Positions 46,261 to 58,600 of a stretch of 64,000 nt of DNA are shown here, one piece after another. Source of the DNA: Durusdinium trenchii (lineage: Eukaryota; Sar; Dinophyceae; Suessiales; Symbiodiniaceae); the NCBI GenBank assembly GCA_963970005.1, contig CAXAMN010018890.1:998197-1062196 (forward strand). The letters are read 5' to 3'. Under the pieces are notes generated by a model. That model ran no database searches. It saw nothing but the letters and a program-made list of their open reading frames with translations, and was not told where the DNA came from. Positions within the stretch are counted from its first letter, which is position 1. Every line of letters begins with the position of its first letter. A program made the translations under genes and the position numbers.

Positions 46261-46965
46261 TTGACCACACTTCACACAGCACTTTTACACTTTGTCCACT
46301 TCACACCCTACATTGACAAGACCCACGCGATCTTTTCCATCAGTCTTGACATACACTCCACCGGCACTCCCATTCAACACTCCCACATCGGTCGACACTA
46401 CATCCACCACCCACAACAACGCACACTCGACACTCAACACATCCCCCTGATAGTACAACAAGCCCTTCAATCATGCATTTTTCAAGCCTGCAACACTTAC
46501 TACAAGCAAATCCAAGCAGCAGGCATTGGCAGTCAACTTTCACCAGCACTCTGCAACATAGCAATCACACTCATCGTACATACCTGGCAAACCACATACC
46601 ACACCTTTTTCCACCAACCCAGCCTTCACTTGCTCAACACACGCTCCGTTGACACCCGCTATATCTTGCTAAACGAACAATACAGATCAGCGCCCCCATC
46701 ACTACACTGGCCCATCCCGATTTCATGAACACCCAGTCGAAATAGAGCCAGGGGACGACCATTTACTCGGTTGCCTGATTGATCCACTCACCAGAACGGT
46801 CACCTTTCAACTCCCCACACATCCCTGGCAGATTCATGTTCCGCAGTCAGCGGGGAGTCACAGACTACGCCTTTCAGGCTTACAGGCTTACAGTCACGAC
46901 ACCACACACTACGAAAATACACATTTCCACAGCAGTTCGCACCTACCACAGCACAGCAGTTGATG
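46261..46965 (+). pseudogene. reverse transcriptase-like region, frame-shifted
   Basis: The plus frame contains the conserved turn GIGSQLSPALCNIAITL (about 46522), where reverse transcriptases have Q-G-x-x-x-S-P-x-L. A downstream box TRSVDTRYILL (about 46639) sits where the metal-binding tyrosine and aspartates are expected. The reading then moves to the next frame (from about 46727) with EIEPGDDHLLGCLIDP, LPTHPWQIHVPQSAGS and HRLRLSGLQ. From memory these match a reverse transcriptase family abundant in dinoflagellate genomes. SVDT in place of the usual Y-x-D-D or Y-V-D-N suggests loss of activity, or misreading of a damaged copy. Confidence 0.65.
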
Positions 46966-47153
46966 CAGCTCTATATGCCAAAAGGTCATTCAAAGGAACA
47001 CTGTGCCGCGGCGCTGCGGCCACGAGACAAAGACGATGCGCCAGCAGAGTCATAGTACCTTACTTTACAATTCCTTTTTCGACGTCTTGGTCTTCCATTA
47101 TTTACCCTTCAGGTATTTTCTGATCCGATTTAGTTGCGCCGATTCGGCTTTTT

Positions 47154-47507
47154 GTGTGTGTCCACTCCTGTTTCCAAGGACACTACACTAGCTCTTACTA
47201 ACTTTTCCTAGGACTTTCGCGACCATTGTACAGAAGCAGGGGGTGCCACGGACCATGCAAGTCTGGCACTAACAAAGACACTTGCATTGGTCTGTGAAAT
47301 CGATTTGGGACGCCAAATCGACGTACCTGCCATTTTAGAATTGTTTTAACTATTTCACTGGCATTCTTGTTCAACAATACTGTTGCTCGGACCCAGCCTT
47401 TTTTTCAGTCAAGGTCTAACCTGCAGTAATCTTAAAATGCTAATGCACACCGCGAAGCAGCCTGAAATCGCGCTCCACGGAGCAACCTTCTCAAGTGTGT
47501 GTGTGTG
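47154..47507 (+). repeat. GT-bounded module B, copy 2 (right LTR-like repeat)
   Basis: Nearly identical to 44435-44791; differences I could see are near 47249, 47399 and 47439. It runs without a break through GT repeats into module A copy 2. TGCGCCGATTCGGCTT lies immediately before it (47135-47150). Confidence 0.92.
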
Positions 47508-47869
47508 CCCCTTGTAGTCACAGGGATCCAGTCGGATTGTGCTACTTTTTCTTTTTTTCGTTTTTCAGCAGGGGGCCATCGGGGCCCCAGAGGAGCGGTG
47601 GCCAACGAAGACCTCCTCTGGGGTCCGTGCAAACGTACCTGCCAAACTGGTTACCTGTTGTTCTCGCTGTGGTTTGCTTTCATTGTGGTTCATGTGGTTT
47701 TGTTACTAATCGCTACTCGCGTTTCGTGTTTTGAGTCTTGCTGGCCTCCAACCTTGCAGTAAGGGCCTCCACTTACTGACACCTGTCCTGGTTCCTTAGG
47801 TTTTTCACTCAGGCCGGCGTGTGGCACCTCTGTCGGGTCAGTACGCATATCCATAAGTGTGTGTGTGTG
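47495..47869 (+). repeat. GT-bounded module A, copy 2
   Basis: Matches 43223-43590 with a handful of substitutions (for example TAGTCACAGG for TAGTCGCAGG). Ends CATATCCATAAG followed by a longer (GT)n run and then unique DNA. Confidence 0.9.
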
Positions 47870-48955
47870 AGGCCGTCCAAGATCTCCTGGCCTCGGATGT
47901 CTATTCAACAAGCGAAGCTTCGAGCGACTACGAACGGAGCCTGTCGCTGTGAACAGGGTTGTCCTGACCGAAAGCAATGACTTCCAATGCCACAAAGTCG
48001 AACCGAACTGGCAGATTCGCAGCTAGCTATACTCCGTCCGCTTCGATTGCCTCTTGCAATCTATAATGGTCACCACAGGATGCTATAGGCAGATATAAAG
48101 CCGCTATAGGCTATAGGGAAGGGGTCCAATTAGACATGTTAAGAACTGCCTGACCTAGCAAGCTTACAAAAACAGTTGCAGTAAAAATACCTTTGTAGAC
48201 CATGTATGCCTTGATTCTATACCAACACCTTTCCCCCGCGCTAGACACACGCCCGCCCGGCGACACCGGCAGCGCCACGAGGCTCCGGGCAGCTTGGCGA
48301 CCACACGTCCGGTCCTGAGACCCAACACTGGGAAGGGCTGGGAAAAGCGAAGGTCGTGCTGGTTGGTTCGTCCCGGAGCCCGGTTGAGTGGGGATCCCAA
48401 TCCCAAAGCCACCAAGTTTGGTGAACCAAATGATCCACTTTGCGTGGGTAGGAGACTTCTCATGAACGATCTGGGGAGCATCACCCTAATATATGGCCCT
48501 GTCCATCGCGCCATGATTCCATCACTCAGCCTAACCTCCTTGGGCGGCCAAGGTGCTCTCCAAAGTCCACGCGCGTGAGGCGCAAGTCGTATTTGCACTC
48601 CACCTTGGTTGACAAACAAGTCAACAAATACACATCAATCCACCAAAAACAACATTTGTTTGTCAAGGTTGCTGGTAGAAGCAACTGTGGAGTAAAGGGA
48701 AAACACAAAAGTTAACATTGCTATACCGGTACCGGACCGTATCAAGTCCCTAGAAACAAAAGGTTATTTAAAAATAACTAAAACAAACACACGGATACTT
48801 AAAGGCAAAGAGTAATTTAAATCAATCATTCCTTTGATTCAGCTCAGTGCCAAGAAAAAAACCGTTATTGTTGGAATACCACCTCAGATGGTCAAACATA
48901 ATCAGAACATATCAGAACAACCGAACTGTCTTAGGCACACGCGTCCACATTGAGG
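47870..48955. other. no supported gene
   Basis: A G/C-rich stretch at 48230-48560 is open in several frames on both strands without a clear splice pair. The rest is A/T-rich. Confidence 0.45.
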
Positions 48956-48959
48956 TCGG

Positions 48960-49785
48960 TCACGACCTCGGCCGATCAAGAGGTTGGGCAAGGTCGGCTG
49001 GGCTGGCATTGGTCTCTCTTGTCATCCCCTTGTCGTCTAACAAAACTCGACCCAGGGTAGCAAGTAGGGGTAGGCCACGAAGGCCTTCTATGTGCTGGTG
49101 AATGCTCAAGAACCATCCGCGGCCAACCTCCAGGAATTGAAGAGGGAACGTCAAAACAAAAACACGGGTTGCGTACCCCCGGCACACTCACATATATGAA
49201 CCTGAGAATTGGCCGGTGGAAGACCGTTTTTCCTTTACAACTTAGTGGTTTTGGCTGGTTTTGGGATGTTTGTTCCATGTTCACCTGCAGGGGAGTCAAC
49301 GTAGACACCCACGCCACAAAGCAGTGATGGCCGATGATGGCGAGTTCGCCCCGTTCCCTTCGTGCCCTTCCGACCGGTGGTCTGGGCCCCAACGAAGCGG
49401 ACGTCGTTTTTGTCGCCCAGGGCCACGTGGGTGGTTTGGCCAACATTGGCGTCCTGAGCGTGTGACCAGTGGACGGTATGAGTCGGGGGGGAGTTGTGCT
49501 CCTAAAGCGCCGCCCTGCTTGATGAAGGTCTCTTTTCAATCAAATGGGCACCCCTCCAAAAAGGATCAAATGCTTTGGATGGATGTTCAATGTGGGGTGT
49601 GTGAATGTGGGTCGTGGCATGGAAGGACTTAAACCTGTGGTCTGACATGGTCTGACTATGTCATTCTGTTCACCTTGCAGGATGGCAAAGTGACAAAATG
49701 CAGTCTTCCAAGACCGGTCCTTTAGGAAAATGTCGTAGATGCGACCTTCTCGAATCCAACCGTCCTCCACCGGCGTCAAACGCAC
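48960..49785 (-). CDS. 3' end of a gene: three exons with matching phases
   Basis: Exon a (49785-49674) lies between TCTTGCAG and CTGCAAG|GTGAAC and reads VRLTPVEDGWIREGRIYDIF, LKDRSWKTAFCHFAILQ. It ends with one base of a codon. Exon b (49514-49285) follows ATCAAGCAG, supplies the other two bases, contains ELAIIGHHCFVAWVSTL and ends at CCTGCAG|GTGAAC in phase 0. Exon c (about 49127-48960) starts after CCTGGAG in phase 0, contains WFLSIHQHIEGLRGLPLLAT and RVLLDDKGMTRETNAS, and ends with TGA. Three junctions agreeing in phase with consensus sites is good support. The middle of exon b is Pro/Arg-rich and less convincing. Product not recognised; upstream exons not placed. Confidence 0.55.
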
Positions 49786-50101
49786 CTGCAAGAATGTTGC
49801 GTCGGCGTGTGGGCGCGTGTGGGTGCTGGTCAAATCATATGAGAACCAGCTACTAATGGCAGCTTTGCACTGAACAAGTTTTACAAACTATTTATATATC
49901 TTCCGCATTCAGATGTTTGTCCAACTTTGGTTGACTTGCTTTTCTATTGGCACACTTTCTCAACTCTAAAGCAGGGGGCAAGTGCTATTATATGTCTAGT
50001 ATATAGTAATGTAGGAAGACGTGGCACTAAGCTTGAACGTTGCTACAGTAGTGCCACATACTGTGCCACATGTGTGGCACATTATAGTGACGGACAGTCA
50101 C

Positions 50102-50301
50102 TTAGAACAAGTCGGTGAGAAAAACAAGGGATGGACGCCCCTCAGGCGTCGCGCTAATTTGCACGGCTGTGTTGCGCAAAGTCTCAGGAGGGTCATCGTT
50201 CTTGCTTGTCATTCGTTTTTCAGCTTTAAAAGTTATTTTGGCAACATGCATTCGATTTTGCAGGCGAAGCAGCATTTTCGGAAAAGTTCTTGATGTTTAG
50301 G
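50102..50301 (-). CDS. candidate exon, unknown product
   Basis: The minus frame contains KMLLRLQNRMHVAKITFKA and KRMTSKNDDPPETLRNTA to a TAA near 50102. It is basic and helical. It could be a 5' exon of the gene at 48960-49785 or the tail of the relic at 50326-50590. Confidence 0.35.
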
Positions 50302-50325
50302 CGTTTCGGCACTGCCTTTTCCTGC

Positions 50326-50590
50326 TCACTTCGAGCAGCTTCTCATCGCTTTTGCAATGGCAGGGGGGATATCATCCACTCTGTGGTGATAGCGAAACTG
50401 CCAACTCCGAACAATAGTTCAAGAGTTTCGGATTGACAGCCCGAACGATTGAACTGGTTGTATTCACGTGCTTGGGGGGTATCCAAGCTTTCAAGCTCTT
50501 CCATGAGCTGTCAGCCAGTTGTGTTCCACCCATCTTCGACGACCTGGGTGTAGGCTTCAAACCATTGTTGAACCAAAATCCTGCACAATG
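50326..50590 (-). pseudogene. broken transposase-like C-terminal fragment
   Basis: One minus frame reads GGTQLADSSWKSLKAWIP and RAVNPKLLNY. From about 50414 a different minus frame continues as IVRSWQFRYHHRVDD to a stop near 50326. Upstream, a third frame (QQWFEAYTQVVEDG) seems to be the natural continuation. The order G-T-x-x-x-D-x-x-W-x-x-L-K, then N-P-x-L, then W-x-F-R resembles, from memory, the end of ISXO2/IS1595-like transposases that are common in dinoflagellates. At least two frame changes are needed, so it is a relic or the assembly has indels. Confidence 0.45.
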
Positions 50591-50599
50591 CAATGAATG

Positions 50600-52590
50600 A
50601 ACTATGAAGCTATCTTAGGTGAACGAAGTGCAACGTTATCCTAAAGTAAACAAAGTATGAAGTTATCTTCAAGTGAACGAAAGAAAATCGACGTCATTGA
50701 CCCCCCACCCCCTCCCACCCCGTGTTTTCACGAAGCAAGGCAGCTGCAAGTCAGTGACAAACCAAAAACAACCGGATGCTTAGAACATCTAAAACAGAGC
50801 TGGAACCCCCATCACTTAAGAGCAAAACAAGCTCGTTTTTATTCAATGCTCTAAGTGCTTGTCCGTCACTATTAAATGTTGTGTAAACCTTTGACATGAG
50901 TGGGTTGAAACGCTGTAAGTTCATATCAAAACAAAGGTCAAATGGGTTCTATTAATAAAAATAGGTCATCATAGATCAAACAGCATCTCTTGGGGCACAG
51001 CTGTGGGAGTGACGCGCTTTAGTTTGAAGAAAACATGACCCCTACCTTAGACCCCCCCCCTACGTCCACATACCTAGGAATAATTAGTAATTATTCCACT
51101 AGCCTTGGACATACATACATGTTATTCATTCAGGATGTGCACCTGATGCAGGAATATGTTCTGTCATTAGGCTCAAATCGTGGAACAGATCCAAGACAGG
51201 CTCGAAAAGCTTCGATAGTAGCTTCGATCATGTAAATTATTCCAGGGTTAGTTGACATGAAATTATTCCATTTGAGTCTCAACATAAAGAGACCCCCTTT
51301 CTGGTTATTTAAATAAATATTCTACGGTCTAATTAATCTGCAAAATATATTCCACTATGTGACATGCCCCCCTGCCATAAGAAAACAGTGGATGGAGTCT
51401 GAAAGCTGAATCATGTGCCTACATATGCATACCCTAGGGTTCAAAAGCCGGTTTAAACAATAGACGTTCCGAGAACAACGGTTTCCAAAATAGTCGAAGG
51501 TTTCACGCCCCGAGGTTTCCCAAGATCGTTTCAAGCTCCAAATCGGCAGCGATGTTCTAGACACATCATTTTGCTACCCGCGGCCCACAGCAAGTCTTTT
51601 CTTCACTTCTCGATTCATCCTGAGATCGATGGTTCAGTGTACATGTTTCGAGTCGAGTACATGGATCATGGATGCGTGAAAACTTAACTAGGTTCCAATG
51701 AGTGTTTACAAGTTCTGGCCCCATGGAAGAGCAAACTTGTACAGATAATATATGCGTGCGCATGCATGCACACACAAGATTCATGGAACAATCAATGAAG
51801 AACTCTTGGCAAACCAAGCATCTGCCCAACTTTCAGCTTGGTTGCCCATATCCTGAGAAGGCTGAGAAAGTACAAGATCATTATACAGTTCTGGGTGTTG
51901 CTCTTAAAAGTCACAAACTCCAAAAGAACACATGCATTGATCATGCATGCATGCATGCATGCACACTCGACAGGTGCCCCTGCACAGTTTAATAACGTCA
52001 AGCCACCGCAAACGACCACACTTTGTTACCCACATCGCGCGACGTGTGGGGTGGGCTTTCAGAAACGTACCTCATGATATGGATCGATCAAAACAAAATC
52101 TACTATGCTTTTGGACATCACACCTGCTAGTGCGCATTGATCCATGACATGACACATTAAAACGATGCCAAAATTATGCCAAAATACTTTTTGCCCATGA
52201 CATTGCATCCTCATCCACAAAGCAATGCCAGAAACGTGGGTTGCTTCCTAGCACGCTTGCACGGACATGCGTATGAGGGCTGCACTAGCGTACACTTGAA
52301 CACTCATGCATGACCTGCATTACCAAAGACTGCTTGCAAGGGCATCGAGCTCACACACATGCATGCATGATACATGCACAGATCTGCAGAGCACTGTGCA
52401 CGTGACTGACCATAGAAGGGTTGTGTCACCAAGGTGCGTCGGTCTCGGACAGACTTTAAGATGTGCCACAGAGCCTAAGCTAGCAAATTTTCATTGCGGA
52501 AGAACCTCTTCTCGATCAAGATTAGCAGCGTTGTTAAGCAAGTTTCTTGTTTGCACCCAACCACTGTCTGTCCCCTGCAACTACCGACCA
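50600..52590. other. no firm gene; start of the palindrome-rich domain
   Basis: A/T-rich DNA with no clear exon. It may hold the unfound 3' exons of the large gene to the right. TGCATGCA runs begin at 51942-51963 and are frequent from there on. Confidence 0.45.
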
Positions 52591-52596
52591 AGCCAC

Positions 52597-52636
52597 ATGA
52601 ATTTTCGGTTTCACGAACCACTCTTGGAGGCCTCTC
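52597..52636 (-). CDS. 40-base exon 19 of the large gene
   Basis: Lies between GCTGTTGCAG and CATTCAT-type end AATTCAT|GTGGCT. Reads GLQEWFVKPKIH; the W-x-x-K-P-K-x-H motif belongs to this point of the family. Later exons were not identified. Confidence 0.5.
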
Positions 52637-55600
52637 CTGCAACAGCGGCCGTCACTTGCACATCGATCAAGCTCACATGCATGCATTTGCTGCTCAAAAT
52701 ATAGGTACCGAATATCCCAAATACGTTTGAAGTTTGCAGCATGCATTATTTAGATCAAAGTTGCAGAGCGTTCGGTCAAGAATCAACCCCCCCGGGGCCC
52801 CAGTCTCCTCACAGACACATATGCCAATCTCAAATAGAGGCGGATGAATTCACGTCCATGACGGAAAATGGACGTAGACTCTGCTTGGGTCCTGGGTAGT
52901 TGTTATCCAAGCCACATATAATACAAAGTAGATCGACTTAAATCAAGAAGATGAAAGAAGTGCACATGCATGATGCAAGCACATGCAAGCACATGCATGC
53001 ATGTGTAACTCATGTACAGTACGTACATCAATCAACTTATAATATATAGCGTAATAATTCAAATCCACGGCTCAAAAATCTACCGGCTTTCTCGATGTCG
53101 AGCATGAAGCCGGCCAAGTGGAGCCTCATGAGAGCTCAAGCTCGGGACCCTGGATGGACTGCCAAGCAGAGCTGGCAACACCGGCCAATGGCAGGGAAGC
53201 TGTGTTGCAAGACACGTTGTTGATCAGGGTTCAATGGTTCGAACAATATTGGGGGCAGATTACACACCGGAAGCATGATCCTATACATGTGCACATGCAT
53301 GCATGCATGCACATGCATGCATGGACATGCTCGACACACATGAGCAAATATTGAACAAGGAACATGCACAGGGCAATTGGCGCCAAGCGATCATCCACAC
53401 CAGGAAGGTTTTGCTGCGCGACTTCAGCTGCCGTGTCTGCCAACCACTGTGCAACAATGCGCCCATTGTACGCTTTGCATACTAATGCCACATCACCATT
53501 GCGTTGGTACAACTCAGCTCAATCGCCATGAAATTGTTATCTCCCATGGCCCATATGGCTCGTTCAAACACTAGTGCGCCATATATTAATTAAAAAATAT
53601 TTGCATCAAACATGTGCGCAGGCAATGTAGCGGTTGTAAAAAATCAGTCCAAGTGACTTGTTTCTCCTGAAACGCAGGCTGACTGCACGCAATTTTGTGG
53701 ACTGTGCACCAGGCTTTGAAGGCCAAGTACGCCCGATGCAGCCGAGTTTGCACAGACTCATCCATGCGCCCCCAAATCCCAGTCGAAAGCAAGACATGCC
53801 TGGGCCCATGGGCGCAATGAATTAAGGCTTGAAGTGGGACATCAGGCAAGCACACGCTTTAATCTTTTCCATAGAAGTTGATGTTCAAGCCGGCAAATTT
53901 AGATCCTTCCTAACGAACTGCCAAGGGGCATTGTCCCTCCGTTACATGTATAGGGGAGACCCAAGTGCAAAACGTGCATCAAGCACCAGCGAATGATCGA
54001 TGGATGGAACTGGCAAAGACCAATGAGTGGGCCTTATCAAGGCTCAGGCTTTGGCCCAGGTCTAAATCAACCACATTTATAATCAATCTACAATATATAT
54101 TGAGAGAGCATCAATCCTAATTGCTTTTGTATTGATAATATTCATAAGTGCTAGGGATGTGCATGCATTTTATCGAGGATGTTGAAGCATCTTACTACAG
54201 TTGTATGCATGCATATATTGCATAGATATCCATAAATTGCAAGTTTGATGACATGACATGTACTAGTCAACATTACTAGGACAGAACCCACCCAAAAAAT
54301 GTGAGTAAGTGGCATTCGAAACAATCACTCTTACCAAGTATAAAGTTTCTCCTAGCTTCAAATGCGACGCGCCGGCATCCTCCAAGCCAAAAACTGACGT
54401 AGAGAAAACTCCTCATGACTGTTGTTCTCGATGTTCCAATACATCTCTGGCCATGCGCCTCTCCTCCCCTTGGCACTGCACTGGTGGCAAACTTGCTCAC
54501 CATTCCAGTGACATGTGAAGTTCCATATTTTTTTATGGAAAACCCAGTCTCCGCGTAATTCTGTCACTTGAAACTTCAGGTTCTGTGATGTCAACGCTTT
54601 GCCGCCCCGTTCCTTTGCACTGCCTGTGAGATCTTGACCCAAGTGATCAGTTCTCGGAAAATAACCAAAGTAAGCATGGTTTGCACTCCAAGTAATTCTC
54701 CGTAGGATTGTAGGGATCGTTTCACTGGTCAACCGTTCCTCTGGGATAGCGCAGACCAAAAAGCGAGACCACCGGACTGACCGGGGACGCCAGAGTATAA
54801 CGTTTGCAAAGAATGCCAACACGTGCTCCGATGTAAACCTGAGATCAATCCTTGCACTGTCACCATACAAACCGATTGGCACGGTGCGGCCCATCTCTTC
54901 ATCAGGAACTTGCTGCGCCCAAGGTTCGCCATACTCTTTGGATCTCTGCCAATACTCTTTGAGTTTGATAGCAGGAATCGAAATGCGGGCCCCTTCGAAG
55001 AGGAAACTCATAGTATCATGTATGTCCACAATGGGCCAGGGCTCCACCACAATAGTTGGAACACCGTCACGGTCCAAATATTTCACTGGTAAATTTATAT
55101 AGGAGATTTCCTCACGACCGCGACCCATTCTCCAAAAGTGTGGGCGTGTGCAAAACTAGTATAAAGAAAAAATCTATATAGCGCTAAGAAACTTGCATGC
55201 ATGCACGCATGTCTAAGATCTATAGTGCGCTGCTGTATACAGGTCCTCTCCAAATTCCAATCGGGTTACTGCCCTTGGAATTTAAGTTCGATGTGTCTGT
55301 GAAAAACTATGAGGCTTCTGGATTAGACGAAGCGTTTACAAACGATTGCAAAAGCATGAACGAACTCCATAACAAAGATCAAACATCATAACGTTTGGTT
55401 GATTCATCTTAAAAATTACATGGTTATTACCCCTGATGAGACTTAATCAAGGCTCAGGCCCTCCCGACAGGATGCGCCACCAATCTCGGCTCGCGTTTGC
55501 ACTGTGCAATGTGCCCAGTTTCCGGGCTATGCCCGGCATGTTCAGGCCACCAGCATCCTGAAAGCAGTCATGCATGGATTCGAAGAGAAGAACACACACA

Positions 55601-58600
55601 TGCATGCATGCGTGCAGGGGGTTCATGGAATTCAGAGGGCTCAGAGGCTTCATGCAGAAGCTTATAACTCACACAGTTGCAAAACTGCTGGAACAAACAA
55701 CCATCAAGATCACACTGCACATGCGTTGAACTGGAATCTGGGTACTATCTAGTCTTGTGAGGCTCCTAGCTTTGCATTTTTGCTTCTTCATTTACACCAG
55801 TATTGCACAGGCAAAGTCATTAAGCCTGAACTAGGGAATAAGATCTAGTGCAATAGGATCGATATATTTGCAACGCATGCATGCATGCTTGCATACATGA
55901 TGTGTTCCCAGACACTTACACTAGCTAGCGCAGCTTTTGGCCAAGGTTCCTTCACATGAGCTTGCACTCCTCGCATCGCTTTGCCCACCGTGCTCGACTT
56001 AGCGCAGCCAGGGATGGACTCATGACACTTGGTGGGATGGACTCATCAAAACACGATTGCTTTTTCGAGCTTGAACGGTTAAGAGTTCGCTCTTTAATTA
56101 ACATGAATGTTTTTCTTCTCAGTCGGAGCAGGATCCATGTGTTCATCACACAGCAATGCACCAGACTTCCATGGATCCTTACGACCTTTGTACTCTAGCT
56201 AGTATAGTGCAATCATCTAAGTTAAAAAATTATTTGGATCTTGGATGGAAATTATATAATAAAAATAAAGTTCAAGACTTGGCTGTATAAGTCAGGCGTG
56301 CACTTGAACACCCCATGGGCCCACATCCCACTGCCAAACTTACATGGAACAATAGAATAGGGACAAACAATGCCCATCGCCAACCCCACTGAACAGTCAT
56401 TGCAAGCATCCCCACCACAGACATCGTGGATGGCGTTTTCCAGCACTGAAGAATGTCCTGCATCATCGTCACCTGCGCGGGGCTAACCCAATCCATATAT
56501 TTATATAGGAATCGTCCATACTAGATACCGATCGAGATCGATCACCGTCAAACGAACCCTTTCGGTTTTGCAATGCGTTCACCGCTGCAAAGGGGCAGTT
56601 CTTTCTGCCACATTGCAAAGTGACCTGATGTTCATTCATCGAACCCAGGCCATCAACACCAGAATTACTTGCATTGCAAGCCAGCTAGCTTGATCAATTT
56701 GTCCATTCATGATTGACGCAAGCAACAAAAATCTATAATGATTTAGGACCACACACAGCGCAACGATGGTACAGACATCACTTGCCCCATATGAGCTAGG
56801 ATCTTGCCAGGCTTACGACTCATAGGTTTTTAAACAGTGTCAATAGATCGATCTATATAATATTCATGCGATCGATCTAAAATAGATGTTCAAGTTTCAC
56901 AGTTCGACCCAGGATCCTAGGAAGTTAGTTCACTTACAATTGCTCATTCCCAGCAATGTCCTTTTGCTCCCCCTTGCAAGGGCTGCACCCTAACGATGCT
57001 GCATGGATAGGCCCAAGAAAGCTTGCTACTCGGTCGGCGAAAAAGATAGGTCTCATGCCTATTTCATGTTGGAACGTGCCAGGAAACTCACGTAATCTGC
57101 AATTGCCGCATCAGAGTCCTTGATCAGCTTATCAAGATCAGTTTCCTCAGGTGGCAGGCAGACTTGATAGCTGGTACCATGCATGGTTGAAAGAAAACAT
57201 ATATCGACCGACCGACCGATATATTTTGTATTTTTGGTAATTGTTTGTACATGGGACATGCATCGACTGAAGCGCACACTGTGTTAACATGCATGCATGC
57301 GTGCATGCGTGCATGCATGCATGCACTTTAAGCACTCAATGCATTGACATCACGCATGCAATGAAGTACACTATGCATCGAATTACAGTTCAAGGGGGCC
57401 GGTTTGTATTATATAACATTCGACCCCAATATCCCGACACTGTATCATGTCGGCCAAGTAGCATCGAAAGAATCCACACGGGCTTGGATCTTGCCCCGCA
57501 CATCACACAAAGTGTTCTTCTTCTTCAAGATGTGGCTACCAAGCGCCTTCTTGAGGTCTGGAGTCCTTGGCCATTGCACTGGAAGCTCAGAAGGGGAGAT
57601 CCAGAAGGGGTTGTGGTGAAAGGAGCTTGCAAAGAACCACAAAATCTAAAAAACAAATAGCAGCAACGTTTTAAGTTCATGATAGTTGCTGTTTCGACAG
57701 GTTTCTAAAGAGAATGTTCAATTAGAACCATTCGCCATGAGTTACTTCGATCATGAGCCATGCATGCATGGCATGCAGTTTACATGCATGTCGATCGATG
57801 CATACTAGATAAGGTAGATCGAGCAGGCCTCATTGGGTTGGTTGATTGATCGCAATATCATGAAACAAAAGTTTTGCGAAACGGATGTCTTCTGGGGTCC
57901 CAAGTAGGTGGTCATTGGCAGTGTCCTTTACAAGGAACAAGAGCTGGGCTAGTTTTTATGCTACTAATACTGTACTACGTACTATGTACTAATATAATAA
58001 TTAATATAATATATATCTACTGTACATCGATATGTGTTGTTGATCATATATTATACGGTCTTACAAGTATAGCAGATATGTTATCTATAAATATTAATTA
58101 TATCATGATATATAAATAAAGGGCCTGCATTTGTGGATCGAACTGGGCTGTGTGCAAGTTGGCCATGTACAAAAGGCTATAGTCCTCAATCACTTCAATC
58201 GAAGCCTTCTAGATGTTTGACATGACTTCATGGTGCTACCGTTTAAAGGGTGTTGACAAGCTGTAGTAATAAGGGTGAGGACTGATGCACTGCTCCCAAT
58301 CGATTGGTTTTAGGTAGATCACCCAGTGGTTCACTACCTTGACCAAAAGCACGCATGCCTTGCATGCATTAGCGAAAATATTAGATATCATATGAAGGCA
58401 AGACAAACCAACCCTGCTATATATATGGTTGCAACCGTTTGCAACCTTTTGGAAAAAAACACGTTTCCGAGTGTTCCATTCAAGCTCCTCGCAACAACCC
58501 TGATATATAGTGTGCGTCCCATCAACCTGGCCCCACGTTCACGTGACAGTGTTTGGATTCGATTGTTTGGCCTCCACCTGAGGTCATGACAAGGTGGCAA

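Larger units (their letters stand above)
43223..47869 (+). mobile_element. composite retroelement with nested GT-bounded repeats
   Basis: The order is A1 (43223-43590), spacer with minisatellite, B1 (44435-44791), internal region with reverse transcriptase, B2 (47154-47507), A2 (47495-47869). B1 and B2 differ at only a few bases over about 340, so the B unit is young; A1 and A2 differ slightly more. B2 and A2 are joined through one shared (GT)n run. B could be the long terminal repeats of an element inserted next to A2, or A and B could be mobile modules that use GT runs. The host element class cannot be fixed from the sequence. Confidence 0.75.

Noticed and set aside
47495-47762. Apparent paralogous small proteins at 43223-43490 and 47495-47762
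   Set aside because: Both are the same non-coding module A; similarity is due to recent repeat duplication and the frames change between copies.
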